Shown here piece after piece: positions 28,273-40,448 of a stretch of 64,000 bases of DNA. Source of the stretch: Micromonospora profundi (GTDB taxonomy: Bacteria; Actinomycetota; Actinomycetes; Mycobacteriales; Micromonosporaceae); the NCBI RefSeq assembly GCF_011927785.1, contig NZ_JAATJK010000001.1, positions 6,698,501 to 6,762,500 on the forward strand, read 5' to 3'. Both the position numbers and the translations under genes were made by a program. Position 1 is the stretch's first letter, and each line of letters opens with the position of its first letter. The notes beneath the pieces are model-generated. The model did no database searches. It had not been told where the DNA came from and was given only the letters and a program-made list of their open reading frames with translations.

Positions 28273-31200
28273 TCAGAGCTGGCGACCCGGAGCGAGCCGC
28301 GTGACGTCGTCACCCAGTCGCCCGGCACCCTTTACGGGCTTGCCCTTGTTCGCCTTGACCCCGGCGTTGCTGGCCGGCGTTCCGCCCAGCCGCACCGTCA
28401 TGGCATCGGCGTCGCGGACCAGCACGTCCCGGATCTCCGCCTCGGTCACCAACTTGGTGTCCGCGGCGAGCTTCCGGAAGGCGTCAAGCTCCTTGAGCGC
28501 CTTGTTGTCGTTGCCGGCCGCCTCAGCTTTGCGGACGGCGTCGAGCTTCTTCGTCAGATCCTTGTGGGCCTTGGCCGAGAGCCGCCCCGTCGCCTTGAAC
28601 CGGTCCAGCAGGTTCTGCATGTCCCGGAACGAGGTGGTGACGAAGAACCGGACCGCTGAGGTGGTCTTGTTGCCCGCCTTGTCGGTCGCGGTGACGGTCA
28701 GCTCGTGCAGGCCGAGCGGCAGCTCGTACATGGCCTGCAAGGTGCCGCTGGCGTACGCCTTGCCGTCCAGCGTGCCGACCACGGACGCGATGCCCGAGGT
28801 CGGGTCGACGGCCTGCCAGGACACCCGTACGTCCTGGCTGTCCCCGTAGAGCTGGCCGTCGGCGATGCCGGACACCAGCAGCGTCGGCTTGGTGCCGTCG
28901 ATGCGCAGCACCGCCGACTTCAGCGTCTCGGCGTTGCCAGCCTTGTCGGTCGAGCGGAACAGCAGCTCGTGCTGCCCGTCACCGGTCACCTCGATCGGCT
29001 CCGAGTACGGCGTCCACGCGCCACCGTCGAGCGACCACTCCACCGACTTGACCCCGGAACCGGCGTCGGTCGAGGTCAGCACGACCGGGATGGTCCCGTT
29101 GTGCCAGCCTTCGTCGTTCGCCGGAGCGAACGTCGCCGAGGTCACCGGTGCCGTGGCGTCGATCTTGACCGCAACGGTCTTGGTCGACTCCACGTTGCCC
29201 GCCTGGTCCGTCGAGCGGAACCGCAGCTCGTGCTCGCCGTCACCGCTTACCGTCACCGGCTCGGTGTAGGGCGTCCACGCGGTGGCACCGTCCAGCTGGT
29301 ACGACGTACCGGCCAGGCCGCTGCCACCGGCCTCGTCGGCGGCGGTCAGCGTGACCGTCACCGGGCCGGTGTACCACCCCTCGGTGGGAGTGCCCGACAC
29401 CGCCGCCGTCGTCACCGGGGCGGTCTCGTCGACCGCCCTGGTGCTGAGCCGGAAGTAGTCGAACGAGGCCGTCTTCGACGCCGTCTGGTTGGCGCCGAGG
29501 GTGAACAGACCGACCTTCGGGGTGGCCCCGACCGCGCTGTTCGTCAACGACTCCAACGCCGTCCAGGTCGTCCCGTCGGCCGAGTACGACGCCGTGAACG
29601 TGTCGCCGCTGCGGGCCAGCCGCAGGTGCCACACGGCATCGGTCAGGTTGCCCGCCTCCGGCTGCGGGTTCTGGACCGTCCCACCGATCTCGCTGCGGAA
29701 CTCGATCCGCCGCGTCACCGCCTGGCCGGCCTGGTTGTCCGCGATGAAGTCGAACTTCAGGTAGTTGTCGTCGTCCGCCTGCACGATCAGACCGGCCTGC
29801 TGGTACTGCTCGTTCAGCAGGCTGCCGTCGACCTTCGTCTCCAGGGTCCAGTCGCCCGAGGGCGCGGTCTGGAGGATGAAGTTCTTCGGCCCGGTGTTGT
29901 CGGTGCCGTAGATGTCACCGTTCGGCACGTCGATCCGCAGCGCGCCACCGGTCACCCGGTAACCCGCCGGGTCTTCCCGCAGGATCGCGTCCCAGCGGCA
30001 CTTGTCCAGCGTGCTGCCGGTGAACTCGTCCGACGGGTCGACCGGCCCAGCCGGGGCGTCCGGCGTGACCTGGAACGAATCGAAGGCCGCGTCGACCACA
30101 GGTGCCTCGGTGCCACCGTTGAGCGCGAAGACCCCGATCCGCGGGTTGGTGATCCCGGCCAGGTCGGCCGACCGGCCGACCTGGGTGAACGTCTGACCGT
30201 CAGCCGAGGCGGCGGCGGTCAGGTTCGTCCCGTCACTGGTGATCCGCAGGTACACGGTGTCACCCGCCGGCGCGGCGGCGCTGTCGGCAGACTCGTTGCG
30301 AGGCGTGCCGGCCGTCTCCCGGATGAACTCCACCCGACGGCTGCCGTTGTAGAGCAGGTCCACCTTGGCGTAGTTGTCGTCGTCGCCGTAGACCAACAGG
30401 CCGGCCTGCTGGTAGTTGGCAGTCACCGGCAAGGTGACCTTGGTGGTCATCTCCCAGGCACCGGTCGGCGCCGCCTGGAGCACCAGGTTCGTGGCGTCGT
30501 TGCGGGCGCCGTAGAGGTCGCCCACGCCGGTCGGCAGCCGCAGCGCGCCGCCGCTGACCGAGTAGAGCTGGTTCTCCCGGACCACGGTCCAGCGGTCCTT
30601 GTCGAGGCTGGTGCCGTTGAAGTCGTCCGAACGCGCCCCGAAGCAGGACGTGTCCGGAGCGTCCACCCGCACCGGCACCGTGGCGTAGGACTTGGCACCC
30701 TTGCTGTCGGTCACCGTGAGGGTTGCCGTGAACGTGCCAGGGCTGGTGTAGGTGTGGCTGGCGTCCAGCGTGGACGCCGATCCGCCGTCACCGAAGTCCC
30801 AGGCGTACGTCAGCGGGGTGTCGCCCTCGGCATCGGTCGCCGTGCCGTCGAAGGCGACGGTGACCGGCGCGGTGCCGGTCGCCGGGGTGGCGGTGGCGGT
30901 GACCACCGGCGGCGCGTTCTCGGTGACGCCGCGCCCGACGAAGTCCATCCAGTTGACGTTGAACAGCGAGCCTGTCCCGCCGTTCGGGTCGCGGGCAAGG
31001 AAGAACAGCGAGCCGCTCGCGGCACCGGTGACCGGCGCGCTCACGTCCGTGTACGTCTGCCACGCGCCGGTCGCCGGCACTGTGGCAGTGGCGACCACCG
31101 GTCCGTCGACAGCGCCCGCACGGACCTCGATCCGACCGCCAGCGGCGGCCGACGCGGCCCGGAACCGGATTTCGCTGATGTTCGTCAGGTCCGCCGGGGC

Positions 31201-34116
31201 CACCGACCACCAGTCGCCGTCCTCGATGAACCCGATGTTCTGACCGCCACCGGCGGTGTCGGAGCCGGTCTCCCGCTGCACGCCGGCGTCTCCGCCGCCC
31301 GTGCTCACCGGCGCGCGGCCGGTCGCGGTGAAGTACTCGGCCTGCTTGCGCTTCGGCTGGAGGATCTCGATCGCCCGGCCGGTGAGCGCGCCGGAGCCGC
31401 CGTTGCCGCCCTTGTCGGTGTAGGTGGCCTCGAAGACCGCGAAGACGTTCGCCTCGGCGCCGTGCCCGGAGGCGAGCGACGTCTGGACGGTGCCGGTGCA
31501 GCCGGTGTGCTGCTCCAACGGGTGAGCGTGCTCGTCGTGGCCGAGCAGCACCTGCAACTGCACCTCGTCGCAGTCGATCTGCCCGTCCTCCGGGTCCGTG
31601 ACCTTGATCGTGTAGCGGACCTGGTCACCCCAGTCGAAGAACCCGCCGTCCGGCGGGAACTCGATGGTCACCGTCGGAGCGGTGTTGCCCACGGTGACCG
31701 GCACGTTGGCCACCGCGGTACGGCCCTTCGGGTTGGTCACTGTGAGCTGGGCGGTGTAGTCGCCAGCCGTCGCGTACGTGTGCGTCGGGTTCGCCTCGGT
31801 GGAGGTCTGCCCGTCGCCGAAGGCCCAGGCGTAGGTGAGCGTGCCGCCGTCCGGGTCGCGGGACCCGGCGCTGGAGAAGGTGACGGTCAGCGGTGCCGGA
31901 CCCGAGGTCGGGGTGGCCGACGCCGCCGCGATGGGTGCGCGGTCCCCGGCGGTGTAGTCGATCCGGTAGACGCCGGAGTTGTCGTTGTTGCCACCGAAAC
32001 CGCTGCCCCACTCGATCAGGTACAGCGCGCCGTCCGGACCGAACTCGAAGTCCATCGGCCGGATCATGCTCATGCCGGTGAGCAACTGGTTGATGTCCAC
32101 CAACGACTTGCCGTCGGCGCTCATCTGCATCGTGTACATCTTGTTCTGGTTCCACTCGCCGAGCAGCGCCTTGCCGTCGTAGTACGCCGGCCACTTCCGC
32201 GTCGAGTTGAGGTCCGCGTCGTACCGGTAGACCGGGCCGCCCATCGGGGCGCCGCCGCCGCCGATCTCCGGGTACCGCGAGTCACCGGCGTAGCCGTAGT
32301 CGACGGTGGCCGGAACGACAGGCGGGAGGTTGGTCAGGCCTGTGTTGTTCGGCGAGTTGTTCACCGGCGCCGCGCAGTCGAACTTCGCTCCGCTCGGGCC
32401 GGACGGGAACGTGTAGTCGTTGTACGCCTCGTTCGTGCCCGTGCAGTACGGCCAGCCGTAGTTGCCGGGGGTGACGACGTTCCACTCGACCAGACCACGG
32501 GGGCCACGGTTCGGGTTGTCCGCGTTGGCGTCCGGCCCGTAGTCCGCCACGTACAGCGTGTTGGTCTTGGGGTCGGTGCCGATCCGGAACGGGTTGCGGA
32601 AGCCCATCGCGTAGATCTCCGGGCGGGTCTTCTCGGTGCCCGGTGCGAAGAGGTTGCCCGCCGGGATGGTGTACGTCCCGTCGTCCTCCGGGTGGATCCG
32701 GATCACCTTGCCGCGCAGGTCGTTGGTGTTGCCGGAGGTGCGCTGCGCGTCGTAGTCCTGGCGGCCCGGCCGCTCGTCGATAGGCGTGTACGCGCTCGAC
32801 TCGAACGGGTTGGTGTTGTCACCGGTGGCCAGGTACAGGTTGCCGTCACCGTCGAAGGTCATGCTGCCGCCCGCGTGGCAGCAGGTGTTGCGCTGCGTGT
32901 CGACCCGCAGCACCTGCTTCTCGCTGGCCGGGTTGATGGTGTCGCCGGTCACAGTGAACCGGGACAGCAGGTTGCGGGTGACGTTGTCGTTCGGGGCGTA
33001 GTAGAGATACACCCAGTTGTTTGTGGCGAAGTCCGGGTCGAGCCGGATGCCGATCAGGCCGTCCTCGTTGCCGGTGAAGACGTCGAGGTCGATGGCGGTG
33101 ACGGTGTTGCCGGTGTCCGGCTTGATGATCTGGACCCGACCGTCGCGCTCGATGTAGAAGACCCGCCCGTCCGGGGCGATGTCCAGCTCCATCGGGTTGC
33201 TGGTGTTGCTGTCGAGCGTGATCTTCTCGAAGTTGGAGGTCTTCGAGGCGCCGCAGTCGGCGTCGACGACGCCGGCAGCCGTCTGGATGCCACCGAGCAG
33301 GTGGCTGAGGAACTCCGGCTCGGCGAACGACTCACGCGTGTGCCCGCCCCCGGTGTACCAGGAACGGCCGCCGTCGAAGTCCTGACACCAGGCCGTCGGG
33401 TGGTCGGCGCCCATCGCGCCGGCGCCCGGGTTGTAGCTCTTCTCGTCCAGGCTGGCCAGCACGTGCACGTCCGGCCGGGGGTTGGTCTGGAAGTTGTACC
33501 ACTCGTCGAAGCGGGACCAGCGGTCCGGCAGCTCCGCGGTGGACGGGTGGGCGTGGTCCTCCACCTTGACGGTGGCCTGCTGGTTCGCCGGGTGGTTGGC
33601 GAAGTACGCGCCGACCAGGTCGCCGTACCAGGCCCAGCTGTACTCGGTGTCCGAGGCGGCGTGGATGCCGACGTATCCGCCGCCGGCCTGCACGTACCGC
33701 TCGAACGCCGCCTGCTGTTCGGCGTTGAGGACGTCGCCGGTGGTGGAGAGCCAGATCACCGCCTTGTACTTGGCGAGGTTGGCGTCGTTGAACGCCGCGC
33801 CGTCCTCAGTGGTGTCCACCGTGAACCCGTTCGTCGCGCCGAGCTGCTGGATGGCGGCGACGCCGGTGGGGATGGAGTCGTGCCGGAATCCGGCGGTCTT
33901 GGAGAAGACCAGGACCGAGAAGGGATCGGCGGCGGCGGCCTTCGGTGCCTTCGGCACCACCTGGCTGACGGGTGTGACTGCCTGCGCGTCGTTCGGGGGG
34001 ACCTGCGCGGGGGCCTTGGCTGCCTGTGCGGGCAGGGAGAACAGAGTCGTCGAGACGAGGGCCAGGGAGAGCAGGGTTGCGGTTAGTGGTACGCGGGCAC
34101 GACGAGATCGTGACAC
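28273..34116 (-). CDS. Giant secreted multidomain protein: ThuA, sugar-dehydrogenase propeller and carbohydrate-binding modules
   Basis: The product is 1947 residues. The GTG at 34116 is fixed by an AGGAGG site 5 nt upstream and by the signal peptide that follows (residues 1 to about 34, ending PAQAA). Approximate order: ThuA/glutamine-amidotransferase-like domain 63-275; GSDH-type PQQ sugar-dehydrogenase beta-propeller 293-723; PKD 725-812; an unassigned beta domain 812-920; CBM6 924-1057; PKD 1065-1153; two laminin-G/DUF1349-like domains 1157-1348 and 1355-1558; OmpL47-like Ig repeats 1562-1822; FIMAH helical domain 1825-1912. It probably binds and oxidises or degrades extracellular polysaccharide. 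The ThuA-GSDH pairing is known in secreted actinobacterial proteins; this many accessory modules is notable. No sortase signal or C-terminal anchor is seen. Confidence 0.85.
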   Translation of the reverse strand: MSRSRRARVPLTATLLSLALVSTTLFSLPAQAAKAPAQVPPNDAQAVTPVSQVVPKAPKAAAADPFSVLVFSKTAGFRHDSIPTGVAAIQQLGATNGFTVDTTEDGAAFNDANLAKYKAVIWLSTTGDVLNAEQQAAFERYVQAGGGYVGIHAASDTEYSWAWYGDLVGAYFANHPANQQATVKVEDHAHPSTAELPDRWSRFDEWYNFQTNPRPDVHVLASLDEKSYNPGAGAMGADHPTAWCQDFDGGRSWYTGGGHTRESFAEPEFLSHLLGGIQTAAGVVDADCGASKTSNFEKITLDSNTSNPMELDIAPDGRVFYIERDGRVQIIKPDTGNTVTAIDLDVFTGNEDGLIGIRLDPDFATNNWVYLYYAPNDNVTRNLLSRFTVTGDTINPASEKQVLRVDTQRNTCCHAGGSMTFDGDGNLYLATGDNTNPFESSAYTPIDERPGRQDYDAQRTSGNTNDLRGKVIRIHPEDDGTYTIPAGNLFAPGTEKTRPEIYAMGFRNPFRIGTDPKTNTLYVADYGPDANADNPNRGPRGLVEWNVVTPGNYGWPYCTGTNEAYNDYTFPSGPSGAKFDCAAPVNNSPNNTGLTNLPPVVPATVDYGYAGDSRYPEIGGGGAPMGGPVYRYDADLNSTRKWPAYYDGKALLGEWNQNKMYTMQMSADGKSLVDINQLLTGMSMIRPMDFEFGPDGALYLIEWGSGFGGNNDNSGVYRIDYTAGDRAPIAAASATPTSGPAPLTVTFSSAGSRDPDGGTLTYAWAFGDGQTSTEANPTHTYATAGDYTAQLTVTNPKGRTAVANVPVTVGNTAPTVTIEFPPDGGFFDWGDQVRYTIKVTDPEDGQIDCDEVQLQVLLGHDEHAHPLEQHTGCTGTVQTSLASGHGAEANVFAVFEATYTDKGGNGGSGALTGRAIEILQPKRKQAEYFTATGRAPVSTGGGDAGVQRETGSDTAGGGQNIGFIEDGDWWSVAPADLTNISEIRFRAASAAAGGRIEVRAGAVDGPVVATATVPATGAWQTYTDVSAPVTGAASGSLFFLARDPNGGTGSLFNVNWMDFVGRGVTENAPPVVTATATPATGTAPVTVAFDGTATDAEGDTPLTYAWDFGDGGSASTLDASHTYTSPGTFTATLTVTDSKGAKSYATVPVRVDAPDTSCFGARSDDFNGTSLDKDRWTVVRENQLYSVSGGALRLPTGVGDLYGARNDATNLVLQAAPTGAWEMTTKVTLPVTANYQQAGLLVYGDDDNYAKVDLLYNGSRRVEFIRETAGTPRNESADSAAAPAGDTVYLRITSDGTNLTAAASADGQTFTQVGRSADLAGITNPRIGVFALNGGTEAPVVDAAFDSFQVTPDAPAGPVDPSDEFTGSTLDKCRWDAILREDPAGYRVTGGALRIDVPNGDIYGTDNTGPKNFILQTAPSGDWTLETKVDGSLLNEQYQQAGLIVQADDDNYLKFDFIADNQAGQAVTRRIEFRSEIGGTVQNPQPEAGNLTDAVWHLRLARSGDTFTASYSADGTTWTALESLTNSAVGATPKVGLFTLGANQTASKTASFDYFRLSTRAVDETAPVTTAAVSGTPTEGWYTGPVTVTLTAADEAGGSGLAGTSYQLDGATAWTPYTEPVTVSGDGEHELRFRSTDQAGNVESTKTVAVKIDATAPVTSATFAPANDEGWHNGTIPVVLTSTDAGSGVKSVEWSLDGGAWTPYSEPIEVTGDGQHELLFRSTDKAGNAETLKSAVLRIDGTKPTLLVSGIADGQLYGDSQDVRVSWQAVDPTSGIASVVGTLDGKAYASGTLQAMYELPLGLHELTVTATDKAGNKTTSAVRFFVTTSFRDMQNLLDRFKATGRLSAKAHKDLTKKLDAVRKAEAAGNDNKALKELDAFRKLAADTKLVTEAEIRDVLVRDADAMTVRLGGTPASNAGVKANKGKPVKGAGRLGDDVTRLAPGRQL

Positions 34117-34374
34117 GCCGCCTCCTATGTCGCGGTGGACAGGAATTGCGGGGGGCGGCTCGCCGAAGACCGTCCCAGATGGAGCCGGGTGGGGCACCGT
34201 GCCAGGGTGCCCGCGCCGGCATTTTTGTCGAATCGCTGAACAAATTAATTCCGTTGGATCTATGTCGGGCAAGATGCCGGCGGGTAACGGTTCTGCAACG
34301 GCGGGCGACATTCCTGGCAGGACCGGGATGAAGCGCCCGACGGATCCCGCCATCTGAGCCGGGGCATCCCGCCC
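34117..34374. promoter_or_regulatory. Intergenic region between the giant secreted protein and the thi operon
   Basis: This divergent region has no gene. It contains an AT-rich stretch at about 34223-34263 (AACAAATTAATTCCGTTGGA within it) in an otherwise GC-rich sequence, the most likely site of the - strand promoter. I cannot name the boxes. Confidence 0.35.
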
Positions 34375-34403
34375 TTGGCACGTCCACAGAACTGTCGTAC
34401 GGT
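34375..34403 (+). promoter_or_regulatory. Predicted promoter of the thiamine operon
   Basis: TTGGCA at 34375-34380 and TACGGT at 34398-34403 are separated by exactly 17 nt, a good vegetative-type promoter. Transcription would start near 34410, a few bases before the TPP aptamer, as expected for a riboswitch leader. Confidence 0.65.
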
Positions 34404-34413
34404 GATGTGCAAG

Positions 34414-34505
34414 TAACCCACGGGAGCCCGGTGTACCGGGCTGAGAGGGGGGCTGAAGCCCCCGACCGTCGAACCTGATCCGGGTAATGCCGGCGCAGGG
34501 AGGAG
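34414..34505 (+). promoter_or_regulatory. TPP riboswitch (THI element)
   Basis: The conserved TPP aptamer signatures are all present: CGGGAGCCCGG...CTGAGAG at 34421-34447, a variable P3 hairpin (GGGGGCTGAAGCCCCC, about 34447-34463), and CCTGATCCGGGTAATGCCGG then CGCAGGGA at 34474-34502. The GGGAGGAG ribosome site of thiE (34498-34505) overlaps the 3' end of the aptamer, so TPP binding probably hides it and blocks translation initiation. It heads the seven-gene thi operon. Confidence 0.95.
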
Positions 34506-34512
34506 AGTTGCC

Positions 34513-35132
34513 GTGCCGTCCCTCGGTCGACTGCATCTGATCACCGACACCCGCCCCGGGCAGGACCCCCTCACAGTGGTCCACGCCGCCCTCACCGCGG
34601 CCCGCGCCGACCTGGTCGTCCAGGTGCGCGTCGAGGACTCCGCCACCGACCGTGAGGCGTACGACCTGGCCCGCCGGGTCCTCGCGCTCTGCGCGCCGTA
34701 CCAGGCGACGTGCCTGGTGAACGACCGCCTGCACGTGGCGCTCGCGGTGGGAGCCGCCGGTGGTCACGTCGGTGCCGACGACCTGCCGGTCGCCGCCGGA
34801 CGCCGGGTGCTCGGCCCCACAGGCGTGCTGGGCGCCACCGCCCGGGCACCGGAAACAGCGACCGCGGCCATCGCGGCGGGCGCCGACTACCTGGGCGTCG
34901 GCCCGTGCCACGCCACCACCACCAAGACCGGGCTGCCGGACCCGATCGGCCCCGCAGGGGTACGCGCCGTCGTCGACGCCGTCGACGTACCCGTCATCGC
35001 GATCGGCGGGGTGACCGCCGCCCGGGTGCCGGCACTGCGGGACGCCGGGGCGTACGGGGTGGCTGTCGTCGGCGCGGTCTCCGCAGCCGCCGATCCCGCT
35101 CAGGCCACCGCCGAGCTGCTGCGGGCGCTGAC

Positions 35133-35139
<7 letters not shown>
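34513..35139 (+). CDS. thiE: Thiamine-phosphate synthase family protein
   Basis: ThiE joins HMP-PP and the thiazole phosphate to make thiamine phosphate. This 208-residue TIM-barrel protein shows VNDRLHVALAVGA, the phosphate-binding ADYLGVGPCHATTTKTGLP and VIAIGGVTAARV. It lacks the usual LREKD motif (here QVRVED) and GVSTH-type motif (here GATARA), so it may be specialised. GTG 34513 follows the riboswitch-embedded ribosome site. It is first in the operon and overlaps thiO by 7 nt. A second thiE-like gene lies at 37413. Confidence 0.88.
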
Positions 35140-37317
<2,178 letters not shown>

Positions 37318-37351
37318 CCCCCCACCCGCTCGCCGCTGATCACCCACGTGT

Positions 37352-37401
37352 AGATCTTGGAAGCGAACTGCCCCTCAAGGGGCCGAATCCTTCCAAGATC
37401 T
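37352..37401 (+). repeat. Nested inverted repeat between thiG and the second thiE-like gene
   Basis: AGATCTTGGAAG at 37352-37363 is the exact reverse complement of 37390-37401, and inside it GCCCC/GGGGC (37370-37374 with 37379-37383) forms a second stem with a TCAA loop. It is unlike the surrounding coding sequence in composition. It lies inside the reading frame if the upstream GTG at 37314 is used, or in the thiG-thiE2 spacer if translation starts at 37413. Confidence 0.75.
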
Positions 37402-37412
37402 CGGCGGGGATC

Positions 37413-38047
37413 GTGCCGTCGGGTGTCGTGCTGCTCACCGATCGGCTTGTCGCGTCGGGACCACTCGACCTTGTTGTCGCTCGGGCGGTGGCCGGGGGAG
37501 TGCGGTGGGTCGTCCTGCGGGAGAAGGACCTGCCTCGCGTCGAGCGCGTCGCCCTCGCCGGCGACCTGCGCGCGATCCTCGCCGACGTCGGCGGAACCCT
37601 CATCGTGGCCGGTCCCGACCCGCTCGACGGTGACGCCGTCCACCTGCCCGCCGCCGGCCCGTACCCGCCACCGACCCACACCCTCGTCGGCCGCTCCTGC
37701 CACGACTGTGCCGAACTGGCCCGGCTGACCACCGAGCACTACGCCACCGTCTCGCCCGTCCATCCGACCAGGACGAAGCCGGGCTACGGCCCGCCGCTCG
37801 GTATCGCAGGGCTGCGGGATCTGATCCAGGCCAGTCCCGTGCCCGTGTTGGCGCTGGGGGGAGTGGAGACCCCGGACCAGGTGGCCGCGTGCGTTCGGGC
37901 GGGAGCCGCCGGAGTGGCGGTGCTGGGCGCGCTCATGCGAGCAGATGACCCCGCCGGAACAGCCGCGACCCTGACCAGGGCCTTCACCGAGGCGGTCACG
38001 CCAGGCCCGGTCCCCACGCGGCTCTCAACAGCGACCGAAGAGGCGAG

Positions 38048-38051
<4 letters not shown>
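37413..38051 (+). CDS. Second thiamine-phosphate synthase/TenI-like protein
   Basis: A 212-residue ThiE/TenI-family TIM barrel. It has LLTDR at the start, [22 protein letters not shown], the phosphate-binding [18 protein letters not shown] and [13 protein letters not shown]. It keeps the LREKD and TK motifs that the first thiE lacks. GTG 37413 is chosen because it gives normal family length and avoids translating a palindrome. GTG 37314, which overlaps thiG by 4 nt, would add a 33-residue N-terminal extension. It could be the true thiamine-phosphate synthase or a TenI thiazole tautomerase; sequence alone does not decide. Confidence 0.83.
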
Positions 38052-40443
<2,392 letters not shown>

Positions 40444-40448
40444 TCGGC

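Noticed and set aside
28705..34086. A 1793-residue open frame on the + strand
   Set aside because: It is antisense to the multidomain secreted protein gene and exists only because GC-rich codon bias removes stops. The - strand protein has a signal peptide, ribosome site and recognisable domains; this one is a low-complexity Arg/Val/Gly string.
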